A stretch of DNA of 12,638 nucleotides from Actinomycetota bacterium (lineage in GTDB: Bacteria; Cyanobacteriota; Vampirovibrionia; Obscuribacterales; Obscuribacteraceae): assembly GCA_903970355.1 (NCBI GenBank), contig CAJCIF010000349.1, positions 1 to 12,638 on the forward strand. The letters run 5' to 3'. This document shows, one piece after another, positions 1-6,350 of the stretch (position 1 is the first letter of the stretch; the number at the start of each line of letters is the position of its first letter). Made by a program: the position numbers and the translations under genes. A model generated the notes under the pieces. It did not search any database. It was not told the origin of the DNA and saw nothing but the letters and a program-made list of their open reading frames with translations.

Positions 1-332
1 CGCTTGCGATAGTTATCAAAATCAGCAGCCATGCGCTTATAGAGCCCTTCTGCTTCAGTCGCTTTTGCTTCTGCCGCTGCCAATTGGCTTTCCAAGCTCT
101 TGCAGCTCATGCAAGGTCCGCGCGGTCCTTCGTTTGCGCCGCCCTGACCGCCTAAATTCATACCGTAGTCATCCGCTGCAACATCCGCGCCAGCGTTGAG
201 GGCGCGAAAGAACGCCTTTGCATTGTCAAAACGAGAGCTTTTTTCCTCCGGCTTCGGGGTGGCTTCCTCACCAGAACTTTTTGCCCCTGCCTCGCCTTGT
301 TGTAGTGCGCGTTCCTCTTCGTCCCTTGCCAT
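1..332 (-). CDS. grpE: GrpE nucleotide exchange factor, N-terminal part (runs off the left edge)
   Basis: Co-chaperone that releases ADP from DnaK in the cytosol. Reading the minus strand from the ATG at 332-330 gives 110 complete codons with no stop before the edge. Residues 1-72 are a charged, low-complexity tail (acidic, then Gly/Ala-rich), as expected for the disordered GrpE N-terminus. From about residue 79 a heptad-like stretch begins and leads into LYKRMAADFDNYRKR, the strongly conserved GrpE signature at the end of the long coiled coil. The dimer head domain lies outside the window. The start is supported by GGAGA seven bases upstream and by an in-frame TGA further upstream (365-363). 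Odd: a CxxC pair (C74, C77, in PCMSCKSL) just before the coiled coil. HrcA, DnaK or DnaJ genes, common neighbours, would lie to the left. Identification rests on the signature motif plus the typical N-terminal architecture. Confidence 0.88.
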   Translation of the reverse strand, partial: MARDEEERALQQGEAGAKSSGEEATPKPEEKSSRFDNAKAFFRALNAGADVAADDYGMNLGGQGGANEGPRGPCMSCKSLESQLAAAEAKATEAEGLYKRMAADFDNYRK

Positions 333-395
333 CAAATGGTCTCCCAATCTTTGTTGACATGCTCACCGGCATGACCAATCGCCCGCCATCCCCAA

Positions 396-414
396 TTTGA
401 GTCCAATACTCAAA
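396..414. promoter_or_regulatory. Perfect palindrome TTTGAGT-N5-ACTCAAA, candidate operator
   Basis: A 7-bp perfect inverted repeat with a 5-base spacer (CCAAT) lies in the divergent region, 63 bases before the grpE start and about 60 bases before the TATAAT box of the plus-strand gene. Its size and symmetry fit a dimeric repressor site. It is not the CIRCE/HrcA element (TTAGCACTC-N9-GAGTGCTAA), although both contain a GAGT/ACTC core. Which gene it controls, and which protein binds, cannot be told from this sequence. Confidence 0.4.
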
Positions 415-473
415 GCTATTTCTGATAAACCCTGAAAACCTGCTAGATAACCTTCGATTTCGCAGGTAGCCCC

Positions 474-479
474 TATAAT
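474..479 (+). promoter_or_regulatory. Possible -10 box (TATAAT) for the DUF1611-epimerase operon
   Basis: An exact TATAAT lies 109 bases before the chosen ATG at 589. No good -35 hexamer is present 16-18 bases upstream; the nearest TT-start hexamer (TTCGAT, 453-458) is a poor match at 15-bp spacing. If used, the leader would be about 100 bases. Nothing else distinctive is seen in 333-588 apart from the palindrome at 396-414; there is no terminator and no recognisable riboswitch. Confidence 0.35.
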
Positions 480-588
480 TTTATGGCACTATCAACGCAA
501 TTGCCCCAGCTTTGTCTTTTAACAATAGTTTGCTTGTCAGAAGCCAGCGCATACGAAAGTTAAATTGGTGGGCTTCTGGAGAACGAAG

Positions 589-1662
589 ATGTACCTGGAA
601 CCCACAGCCCGTTTAGCTTTGTACGTTGAAGACGGACTCGGCAAGGGCAGTTGTAAAACTGCAGACGGGCTCTTGCGTTACGGTCGCAATCCGATAGTTG
701 CCGTCATAGACTCCACATGCGCCGGCAAATCTATTGAAGCTGTGTCCGGCATTAAATATAACGCGCCGATCGTTTCATCCGTAAAAGAAGCCATAAGTTT
801 GGGTGCAACCACATTTGTTTTGGGCGGAACATATGTTGGAAACAATGCCATGCCTGATTTTTGGAAGCGTGATATCAAGCAAGCCATCGCTGGAAAACTC
901 GATATCGTAAACGGATTGCATGATTTATTGGTTGATGATCCTGAAATTGCCAAGTCAGCAAAAGAGCATGGGGTGCGACTTTATGATGTCAGACTTCCAC
1001 CAGATGGTCTGCCAATCGGGTCCGGTCGTGCTATGTCCGTTTCACCCAGAACCATTCTTACAGTGGGCACGGATTCAAACATCGGCAAAATGACAACCAG
1101 CTGCGAGCTCGTCAAAGAAGCTTTGAAAAAAGGCTACCGTTCCAAAATGATCGCAACCGGTCAGACAGGCATCTTGGTTTCAGGCGAGGGTATTTGCATC
1201 GATCGTGTCATTGGTGACTTTATGGCTGGAGCCGTCGAACAAATGGTTATCGATGCAGGAGATGACTATGATTATCTTTTTGTTGAAGGTCAGGGTGCCC
1301 TTGCACACCCGGGATTTTCAGGGGTGACGCTCTCCCTTTTGCATGGTTGTTGCCCGAAAGGCATGGTTCTATGCCATGAAGTGATCCGCAAGAAAATGCG
1401 GAAGTTGCCATACCCTTTACCGAGTTTGGCTGCTAGCATTCAGGCATACGAGCAAGCTGCACAATTAGTGGCACCGTCCAAGGTGCTGGCTGTAGCCGTT
1501 AATACAGGCGGGCTGAGCGAAGACGAAGCCGAAAGTGCTCTTGCTGATATAAGCGTTTCGACTGGTTTACCTTGCAATGACCCCGTTCGATTCGGCTGCG
1601 AAAACATTTTCGATGCCATACTCAATTATGAGGAAACTCGAGTTGCCCCCAACAAAAGCTAA
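589..1662 (+). CDS. DUF1611 P-loop protein, DgcN-like (putative D-glutamate N-acetyltransferase)
   Basis: 357 aa. Residues about 1-150 form an alpha/beta domain (VIDSTCAGKS 39-48, FVLGGTYVGN 76-85) matching the DUF1611 N-terminal domain. Residues about 153-350 form the C-terminal P-loop domain, with GTDSNIGKM (160-168) as the phosphate-binding loop, GQTG (191-194), and the conserved EGQGALAHPGFSGV block (233-246). Length is normal for the family. I place the start at ATG 589, with GGAG seven bases upstream. An in-frame TTG at 565 would add eight residues but has no ribosome site. The next gene overlaps its 3' end and is an enolase-superfamily epimerase, the classic partner of DUF1611. From memory, such a pair (DgcN/DgcA of marine Pseudoalteromonas) acetylates D-Glu and then racemises N-acetyl-D-Glu. 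Family assignment is firm; the acetyltransferase role is inferred from context, and a P-loop kinase or ligase-like activity is not excluded. Confidence 0.8.
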   Translation: MYLEPTARLALYVEDGLGKGSCKTADGLLRYGRNPIVAVIDSTCAGKSIEAVSGIKYNAPIVSSVKEAISLGATTFVLGGTYVGNNAMPDFWKRDIKQAIAGKLDIVNGLHDLLVDDPEIAKSAKEHGVRLYDVRLPPDGLPIGSGRAMSVSPRTILTVGTDSNIGKMTTSCELVKEALKKGYRSKMIATGQTGILVSGEGICIDRVIGDFMAGAVEQMVIDAGDDYDYLFVEGQGALAHPGFSGVTLSLLHGCCPKGMVLCHEVIRKKMRKLPYPLPSLAASIQAYEQAAQLVAPSKVLAVAVNTGGLSEDEAESALADISVSTGLPCNDPVRFGCENIFDAILNYEETRVAPNKS

Positions 1663-2707
1663 TCCTACTGAAGTGATCGAACTTACTTTCGAACCACTGG
1701 CACTGAAACTAGCGAATCCGTTTGGAATTTCGCGAGGCACAACCACCGTTGCGCAAAACCTTCTCGTCAAGCTCAAATACGGCAGTTTGATCGGTTTCGG
1801 CGAGGCAGCACCAAGCCGAACAAATGGTGAAACCGTTCAAACTGTAGAAGCGGTGCTTACCGCCGTTAGAGATAACAAGATGTTGGGCGATGATCCAACC
1901 GCAATGCGATCCGTAATGATGAAAATCGATCGCTATATAAATGGTCATCCTTCTGCAAAAGCAGCGCTCGATATGGCGTTTTATGATCTGCTTGCAAAGA
2001 TAGCAGACATGCCGCTTTACAAATATCTTGGTTTGGCAGATTTGCCATTGCCACTCGTTGACATGACAATCGGCATAGACAACCTCGACACAATTGAAAG
2101 GAAAGCGAAAGAGGCTCTTGCCGCCGGACACAAAATTTTGAAGGTGAAACTCGGCACTAGTTACGATCGGGAAATCGTAAGAAAGATAAGAGAGATCGAC
2201 TGCAAAGTCAGTTTGCAAGTTGATGCAAATGGCGCATGGTCTGTCAAACAAACAATGCAAATGATTGATTGGCTGAGCGACTATGATGTGGATCTGATTG
2301 AACAACCATTGCCCAAAAATGCAGCAGTCGATGATTTTTGTCTGGTTAGAGACTATTCGCCCATTCCGATTTTTGCAGATGAAAGCATTTTGCAAGCAGA
2401 AGATGCAGTGCGATTTGAAGGTGCAGTAGACGGTGTAGTCGTGAAACTCATGAAGACAGGCGGCATTTATGAAGCTCTGCGCCTCATTCATACAGCTAAA
2501 TCGCTCGGTCAAAAAATTATGCTTGGCTGCATGGTTGAGTCTTCACTCGCCATTACCGCAGCCTGCCATCTTGCTCCTTTAGCAGACTATTCGGATCTCG
2601 ATGGCGCATTGCTTCTCAGTGATGATCCATTCGAAGGTGCTTATCTTGAAGAAGGATTTTTGAAATTGCCGAATCGATCAGGTCTGGGAGTTTTGCACAG
2701 GAACTGA
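1628..2707 (+). CDS. Enolase-superfamily dipeptide epimerase / N-acetyl-Glu racemase (DgcA-like)
   Basis: 359 aa from ATG 1628. It has the full mandelate-racemase/muconate-cycloisomerase-like set of active-site residues: KxK (K172, K174 in LKVKLG) as one acid/base; metal ligands D199 (VDAN), E225 (LIEQPL) and D251 (FADES); the opposite lysine in VKLMK (K273); GCMVESS (300-306); and a late DLDG (323-326). The KLMKTGG and GCMxESS blocks are typical of L-Ala-D/L-Glu epimerases, so the substrate is probably a dipeptide or an N-acylated glutamate. The enzyme is cytosolic and Mg-dependent. It overlaps the DUF1611 gene by 35 bases, implying co-transcription and coupling. The start is uncertain: there is no clear ribosome site at 1628, at the upstream ATGs (1577, 1613), or at GTG 1673, although 1673 would give an N-terminus close to the family norm. 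Peptidoglycan-derived D-Glu or murein dipeptide use is the best-supported role. Confidence 0.85.
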   Translation: MRKLELPPTKANPTEVIELTFEPLALKLANPFGISRGTTTVAQNLLVKLKYGSLIGFGEAAPSRTNGETVQTVEAVLTAVRDNKMLGDDPTAMRSVMMKIDRYINGHPSAKAALDMAFYDLLAKIADMPLYKYLGLADLPLPLVDMTIGIDNLDTIERKAKEALAAGHKILKVKLGTSYDREIVRKIREIDCKVSLQVDANGAWSVKQTMQMIDWLSDYDVDLIEQPLPKNAAVDDFCLVRDYSPIPIFADESILQAEDAVRFEGAVDGVVVKLMKTGGIYEALRLIHTAKSLGQKIMLGCMVESSLAITAACHLAPLADYSDLDGALLLSDDPFEGAYLEEGFLKLPNRSGLGVLHRN

Positions 2708-3967
2708 GTTGACCGGCGAGCTTTCAGGCAATGCCGCTTCCTTCTTGCGCAAAAAGATCAGTAGATAACCCAGCAACCATAAGTTGGCGGTCAAAATCAT
2801 TCTGTCCGTTAGTTTCTTGTGCAATAAATGAGGCAGCCACGAAATTAAAGGCAATATGAACAACAGCAGCCGCCACCATCTTTCCATGCCCTTTGCCTGG
2901 AAGACGCCCTCAATGCTGAAATCATCCAAAAGCAATATAGCGGGGACGGCTAACAGCAAGCAATCGTATACGAATGTATGCGGGCTAAAAATGACATAAA
3001 CAAGCACGAAAGTTGCAATTGTTATTTTAAGACCGGTATTGCCAATAGTGCCTTTGTAGATTCTCTTATTTGAATACCAGGAATAAATCATGAGCGCAAA
3101 GCCAATCGAAACACAGGCTAGACTCACATAAAAGCCCAATTCTCTGCCCATGACGACAGTAAGAAAGCCGCGCAGGCAGGTCATATATTCATTGTCATTG
3201 CCATACATTTGCGCTTCTGCTGTTTTCAATATACTTGGATAGTGGAGAACGTTATCCCAACCAACTGCCCAGATACTGCCTGCCCATAAAAGAATTTCTA
3301 GAAGGAAGGCAACTAATAGGGTGCGCCAGCGCTTTTCGAATAACGGCAGTGGCAAAAGACAAAATAGAAATTGCGGTTTGACGGTGCTCGCCGCCAGCAT
3401 GACACCAGCCAGGTAATTACGACGAGTCAGGAACGCACCAAAAAAGAAACAGACTATTCCCAACATAAACCAGGCCGTTTGCCCGATCATGATTGCATCC
3501 ATTGAAAATAGCGAGTTGTAATAGATAAATAGGATCGACAAATTTTCAACAATGGAAAGCGATCCGCCTGCCGCCCAGCGCAAATAAAAAACACCAGCCA
3601 AACCGAATAACAAAGTACTGATGCACCAGAGGCTGTAAGCGGCTGGAAACGGCAATAACGTTAAGGGTGAAGCTAATACGAAATCATAGGGCGGGTATTG
3701 AATGTATCTTATTGTCGGGTAGGAATTTGGTTGAACAACTCGATTCATTGCGGCAAGCTGGCAATACGGATCGTAAAGGTCTTTGCCGTGGCCATTTGCT
3801 ACTATTGCGGACCCAGCGTAGAGTTTCACAAAATCAATCATCAACATTGAATTTCTGAGTTTTGCCGTGTACAGTTCACCGCCGGCTATTATGCTGGCCC
3901 ATGCCTGAGCGGTAACAACAGCGCAACAAATTAGAAATCCGACAAAAATTTTCGAGCCAGTTCGCAT
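2678..3967 (-). CDS. GT87/DUF2029-type polytopic membrane glycosyltransferase, paralogue A
   Basis: 429 aa with about nine to eleven hydrophobic segments (first at 6-24) and a short polar C-terminus. It carries the layout of GT-C fold GT87 (DUF2029) enzymes: IDF (D45) in the first extracytoplasmic loop, LYDP (64-67), QYPP (90-93), GQ (162-163), VKPQ (196-199) and FSPHTFVYD (327-335). GT-C enzymes of this sort move a sugar from a polyprenyl-phosphate donor to an acceptor on the outer side of the membrane, with a loop-1 Asp as the likely base; donor and acceptor are unknown here. The 3' end overlaps the epimerase gene by 30 bases, tail to tail. The start codon is 7 bases from the start of a divergent paralogue, so its promoter must lie inside that neighbour. 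No Shine-Dalgarno site is visible. Motifs support the family well; function remains general. Confidence 0.75.
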   Translation of the reverse strand: MRTGSKIFVGFLICCAVVTAQAWASIIAGGELYTAKLRNSMLMIDFVKLYAGSAIVANGHGKDLYDPYCQLAAMNRVVQPNSYPTIRYIQYPPYDFVLASPLTLLPFPAAYSLWCISTLLFGLAGVFYLRWAAGGSLSIVENLSILFIYYNSLFSMDAIMIGQTAWFMLGIVCFFFGAFLTRRNYLAGVMLAASTVKPQFLFCLLPLPLFEKRWRTLLVAFLLEILLWAGSIWAVGWDNVLHYPSILKTAEAQMYGNDNEYMTCLRGFLTVVMGRELGFYVSLACVSIGFALMIYSWYSNKRIYKGTIGNTGLKITIATFVLVYVIFSPHTFVYDCLLLAVPAILLLDDFSIEGVFQAKGMERWWRLLLFILPLISWLPHLLHKKLTDRMILTANLWLLGYLLIFLRKKEAALPESSPVNSVPVQNSQT

Positions 3968-3989
3968 TGCACAAATGATTGCACAAATT
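3966..3989. repeat. 12-bp tandem duplication across the divergent start codons
   Basis: ATTGCACAAAT occurs at 3966-3976 and again at 3978-3988, one base apart, making a near-perfect 12-bp tandem repeat (the units differ only in the last base, G versus T). The plus-strand ATG (3975-3977) is formed at the junction, and the minus-strand start (3967-3965) overlaps the first two bases of the first copy. It could be a replication-slippage duplication that created the present start, or a pair of same-face sites for a regulator, since 12 bp is close to a helical turn. Confidence 0.6.
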
Positions 3990-5198
3990 CAGCGTCTTAT
4001 TTTTATCGCATTATTAGTTAATGCACTCGCCATCCTTGTTTTCATGATAGGTGTGAGCAACGGTGCCTTTAACTTGCTTTTGCAAAAAGAACCAACGGCG
4101 TTTCAAGATTTCTTCAAATATTATGCTTGCGGAAAAATAGCGCTATCTCAACCCGGTCAGAATCCTTACGACCCGGGACTGCAGCTCAAAGAACTGCAAG
4201 AAATAATCGGTAGTGTTCGGGGAGAAGGCGAGCTTCCAAGGCAATATCTCTATCCAACCGATTATCCACCCGTTGTTTACCCAATCATGGTTCCTCTTGC
4301 TCTTTTACCTCCCGAAAAAGCTCTGGTTTTATGGTGGATACTTTCGTTTTCACTGCTTTTTGGCGCAACCTACATTTCAACAGAACAAAAGAAAAAGCAA
4401 ACTGCTCTTTTTGTTCTCGGTACGCTCGCTTCTGTTGAAGCATGGCGAGCCGTGGGGATGGGTCAGACCAGCTTTTTCATACTCTCGTTTCTGTATTTGT
4501 TTACATTTTCGTTTCTCAAGAAGAACGACATCGCCTGTAGTATCGCGCTTGTCTTAACGATGCTAAAAGTTCAATATGCGCCTTTTCTACTGGTGCCTGT
4601 CCTGGCAAGAAGGCGCTTCCGAATTCTCTGGATTGCCATGCTTTTTCTTTTCCTGATGTTTGCTGGAACCTGGCTCGTCATGGGCCCTGGCATCTTCTTC
4701 AACTACTTTTCTTCTCTTAGCCGAATTGAAAGCGACGATCCATATATGTCGTCCATGATTTGCGCAAAAGGAATTCTCAGTTATTTCCTCTCCGGTCAAA
4801 TACTCACATTGTTCGTTGGCTTTATTTTGATTTTTGCACTGGTTGTTTTATGGCGACTCTGGCAGAGAGCAAATTCGCCTGAACAGCAAGCATGGACATT
4901 TGCCCTGACAATCTGCATTGCGCTATTAGCAAGCCCTCATACACAAAGTTACGATGTCATTCTGCTCGCCGCCGCAGCTATTTTGACATTGCCCAGACTC
5001 AATCTTATTGGCAACCGCAATGACTCACCTAAAGCCAACTGGACGAATCTGATTATTGCTTTTCCGGTCGTGAGTATTGTTCTTTCGCGCACTAACTACC
5101 TTTGGCACGCTCTTGGGTCGATCGCCTACTTAGCCCTCCTTTCCTTTATAGCGACACGAGAGTTGAGAACGCTCACCCAGTTACCAGATACCGATTAG
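3975..5198 (+). CDS. GT87/DUF2029-type polytopic membrane glycosyltransferase, paralogue B
   Basis: 407 aa and highly hydrophobic, with a first membrane span at about 8-27. It shares the motif order and nearly the same positions as the divergent gene at 2678-3967: QDFFKYY (D45), PYDP (64-67), DYPP (96-99), GMGQ (161-164), LKVQ (197-200) and SPHTQSYD (320-327). The two are therefore diverged paralogues of a GT-C, probably polyprenyl-phosphate-sugar-dependent, transferase family. Substrates are unknown; candidates are cell-envelope glycans or glycosylation of surface proteins. The start at 3975 places the first membrane helix normally; no ribosome site precedes it and the upstream sequence is inside the neighbour's coding region. 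The Tad operon follows after about 295 bases on the same strand and has its own promoter-like sequence, so co-transcription is not required. A role in pilin glycosylation is possible but unsupported. Confidence 0.75.
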   Translation: MIAQIQRLIFIALLVNALAILVFMIGVSNGAFNLLLQKEPTAFQDFFKYYACGKIALSQPGQNPYDPGLQLKELQEIIGSVRGEGELPRQYLYPTDYPPVVYPIMVPLALLPPEKALVLWWILSFSLLFGATYISTEQKKKQTALFVLGTLASVEAWRAVGMGQTSFFILSFLYLFTFSFLKKNDIACSIALVLTMLKVQYAPFLLVPVLARRRFRILWIAMLFLFLMFAGTWLVMGPGIFFNYFSSLSRIESDDPYMSSMICAKGILSYFLSGQILTLFVGFILIFALVVLWRLWQRANSPEQQAWTFALTICIALLASPHTQSYDVILLAAAAILTLPRLNLIGNRNDSPKANWTNLIIAFPVVSIVLSRTNYLWHALGSIAYLALLSFIATRELRTLTQLPDTD

Positions 5199-5225
5199 GT
5201 CGTGTCAAAAGTGGCGTTCAATTTC

Positions 5226-5419
5226 GAACGTTATTGAGAATATTCGCAAAAATGTCATTGTCGAATCAGTCCTTGGCTTCGTAAAAAAGCGATACAAAGA
5301 ACCTTGTCGACCAAGCTTTTCGGGTTTTTGGCTCAAAGCTTAAGTCCGGCTAATTGACAAAGGAGTTAACGTTCTACTATTCTTCGATTCACGATTTTAT
5401 TGAGAACGTTTTTCAATAA
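5226..5419. repeat. Cluster of short repeats upstream of the pilin operon
   Basis: The 295-base gap 5199-5493 holds no gene I can support. GAACGTT occurs at 5226-5232 and 5404-5410 and, inverted as AACGTTC, at 5368-5374; the 5368-5375 and 5403-5410 copies form an 8-bp inverted pair (AACGTTCT/AGAACGTT). TTATTGAGAA occurs twice, at 5231-5240 and 5397-5406. TTATTGA (5397-5403) and TCAATAA (5413-5419) form a 7-bp hairpin or operator with a 9-base loop. A further pair AAGCTTT/AAAGCTT (5313-5319, 5335-5341) has a 15-base loop and no T-run. The two repeat sets overlap, suggesting a regulator-binding region around the flp promoter; short AT-rich repeats can also arise by chance. Confidence 0.4.
5354..5383 (+). 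promoter_or_regulatory. Candidate sigma-70-type promoter of the Tad operon
   Basis: A perfect -35 TTGACA (5354-5359) is followed by TATTCT (5378-5383) at 18-bp spacing, or by TACTAT (5375-5380) at 15 bp. Transcription would start near 5390, giving a leader of about 100 bases that carries the TTATTGA/TCAATAA hairpin before the strong pilin ribosome site. The inverted AACGTTCT element (5368-5375) sits between -35 and -10, where a repressor could block access. The -10 match is moderate. Confidence 0.5.
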
Positions 5420-5481
5420 CTCAATGGTTAATTGTTGGCAGTTGGCAGTCTGGTTGTTCCGGAAGAGCGGACAGAAATACT

Positions 5482-5487
5482 AAGGAG
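5482..5487 (+). promoter_or_regulatory. Strong ribosome binding site of the flp pilin gene (AAGGAG)
   Basis: AAGGAG lies six bases before ATG 5494. This is the best ribosome site at the head of the operon, as expected for an abundant structural subunit. The next gene, tadE-like at 5798, has only a weak purine stretch, so the contrast helps explain unequal expression. Confidence 0.75.
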
Positions 5488-5493
5488 ATACAA

Positions 5494-5724
5494 ATGAAGC
5501 GCAAAAACAGAAAAGGTCAAAGCATGATCGAATATGCCATCGGCATCGGCGCAGTAACCGCCGTTTGCATGTTGGTACTCGGTGGTTTAGGACATGCTTC
5601 GGCTGACGTAATCCGACAAGTGCTCCTCAACATCAATGATGCTGATGATCAAAGCCAAGATCCCGGTTCCATATTCTCTTATGGCGTCACCGGCACCACC
5701 AATCCACCGTGGTCTCCACAATAA
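5494..5724 (+). CDS. flp: Flp-family type IVb major pilin
   Basis: 76 aa precursor of the tight-adherence pilus subunit. The short basic leader MKRKNRKG ends in G8. Prepilin peptidase is expected to cut there, leaving Q9 as +1 and placing E13-Y14 at +5/+6 (GQSMIEYA), the Glu-Tyr signature of Flp pilins. A hydrophobic helix follows (about 14-34). After the helix there is a tail of about 40 residues that is polar, then Gly/Thr/Pro-rich (TGTTNPPWSPQ), somewhat longer than the smallest Flp proteins. It is first in the operon, with the strongest ribosome site, and is followed by a 12-bp hairpin. No prepilin peptidase gene (tadV/cpaA) is in the window, so it must be supplied from elsewhere. Low sequence complexity makes exact homology hard to judge, but motif, size and context agree. 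Confidence 0.88.
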   Translation: MKRKNRKGQSMIEYAIGIGAVTAVCMLVLGGLGHASADVIRQVLLNINDADDQSQDPGSIFSYGVTGTTNPPWSPQ

Positions 5725-5744
5725 ATCGCTTACTTTTCAAAGGC

Positions 5745-5775
5745 CGGAAGGATTCCTATAAACGGAATCCTTCCG
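5745..5775 (+). other. Perfect 12-bp intercistronic hairpin between flp and tadE
   Basis: CGGAAGGATTCC (5745-5756) and GGAATCCTTCCG (5764-5775) are exact reverse complements separated by a 7-base loop (TATAAAC). The hairpin starts 20 bases after the flp stop and ends 22 bases before the tadE start. No T-run follows (CATATTCGG), so a classic intrinsic terminator is unlikely. A 3'-end stabiliser or processing structure for the pilin message, or a partial attenuator, fits better. The stem copy nearest tadE could also affect its initiation. Confidence 0.75.
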
Positions 5776-5797
5776 CATATTCGGAAATCAGTATTGG

Positions 5798-6340
5798 ATG
5801 ATAGTTTCGAAAGCGCAAAAGAGAGAGAGAAAGAGCGGGCAAGCCATGGTGGAATTTGCGCTCTCGTTTCCGTTCTTGCTCATCATCCTTTTCTCAGTGC
5901 TGTTTTTCGGTCAGTACTTTTTACAAGCCCAGAGCATTCTTTACGCTGCTCAACAAGGTGCATTGACGGCTTCACGCACTCCTAACCTTACGAATACAAC
6001 CGTTCGCGACAATGTTAGAGGCTTCACCACAGGCGGTGCGGTAGTCAATACAAATTCGGTAATTTATGCGGCTCTATTCAGTGCCAATTTATTGCAAAAT
6101 GGCAATTTACCGCCTAATGCCGCTGTTGAAATTTTGCCCTGGGATGCAGATCCTATTGAAAATCCGCCCGCCGGAACAGTGGAAGTAAAAATCAACTATC
6201 CTTTCCAGCCTTTCGGCATTCAATTTGGCACTAGCTTGAACATTGCCTTAACGTTCAATGGCGCTGCCGGCTTGCAGTTCAAAAATTTCACTCTCACTGA
6301 ACGTGCTCTTGCACTTCAACAAGTATTCCAAGCGCCCTAA
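5798..6340 (+). CDS. tadE: TadE-like pseudopilin of the Tad pilus
   Basis: 180 aa. The leader MIVSKAQKRERKSG is basic and is followed by GQAMVEFALSFPFLL, so cleavage after G14 would place E19-F20 at +5/+6, as in the Flp pilin of this operon. One hydrophobic helix (about 18-40) precedes an extracytoplasmic domain of about 140 residues rich in Asn, Thr, Ala and Pro. This is the TadE pattern: a minor pseudopilin anchored in the inner membrane and needed for pilus assembly, processed by the same peptidase as Flp. The start at 5798 gives the expected leader, but only weak purines precede it, so initiation is probably modest. It lies 73 bases after flp, past the hairpin, and 10 bases before cpaB. 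The distinction from TadF is not secure. Confidence 0.8.
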   Translation: MIVSKAQKRERKSGQAMVEFALSFPFLLIILFSVLFFGQYFLQAQSILYAAQQGALTASRTPNLTNTTVRDNVRGFTTGGAVVNTNSVIYAALFSANLLQNGNLPPNAAVEILPWDADPIENPPAGTVEVKINYPFQPFGIQFGTSLNIALTFNGAAGLQFKNFTLTERALALQQVFQAP

Positions 6341-6350
6341 AGGAGAATAG

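Noticed and set aside
218..400. 60-codon plus-strand frame near the left edge
   Set aside because: It is antisense to the grpE N-terminus, and the translation is Pro/Leu-rich without motifs.
333..588. CIRCE/HrcA operator in front of grpE
   Set aside because: No TTAGCACTC-N9-GAGTGCTAA; the palindrome present has a different arm and a 5-base spacer.
1709..2512. 267-codon open frame on the minus strand inside the epimerase gene
   Set aside because: It lies fully antisense to a gene with intact catalytic motifs, its translation is Cys/His-rich with no domain pattern, and it has no ribosome site.
4213..4557. 114-codon frame within GT87 gene B
   Set aside because: Same-strand shadow frame inside a gene with clear conserved motifs; its translation is low-complexity.
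5313..5341. AAGCTTT/AAAGCTT inverted repeat as a terminator for the upstream GT87 gene
   Set aside because: Only a 7-bp stem with a 15-base loop and no T-run, more than 110 bases after the stop codon.
5384..5493. Cyclic-di-GMP riboswitch in the flp leader
   Set aside because: The conserved GEMM core (GGGGCAAACC-like segment and paired CGGNGACG-like region) is not present.
5794..5985. Alternative frame starting at TTG 5794, overlapping tadE
   Set aside because: No pilin-like or other motif; the 5798 frame carries the GQAMVEF signature and stays open to a proper stop.
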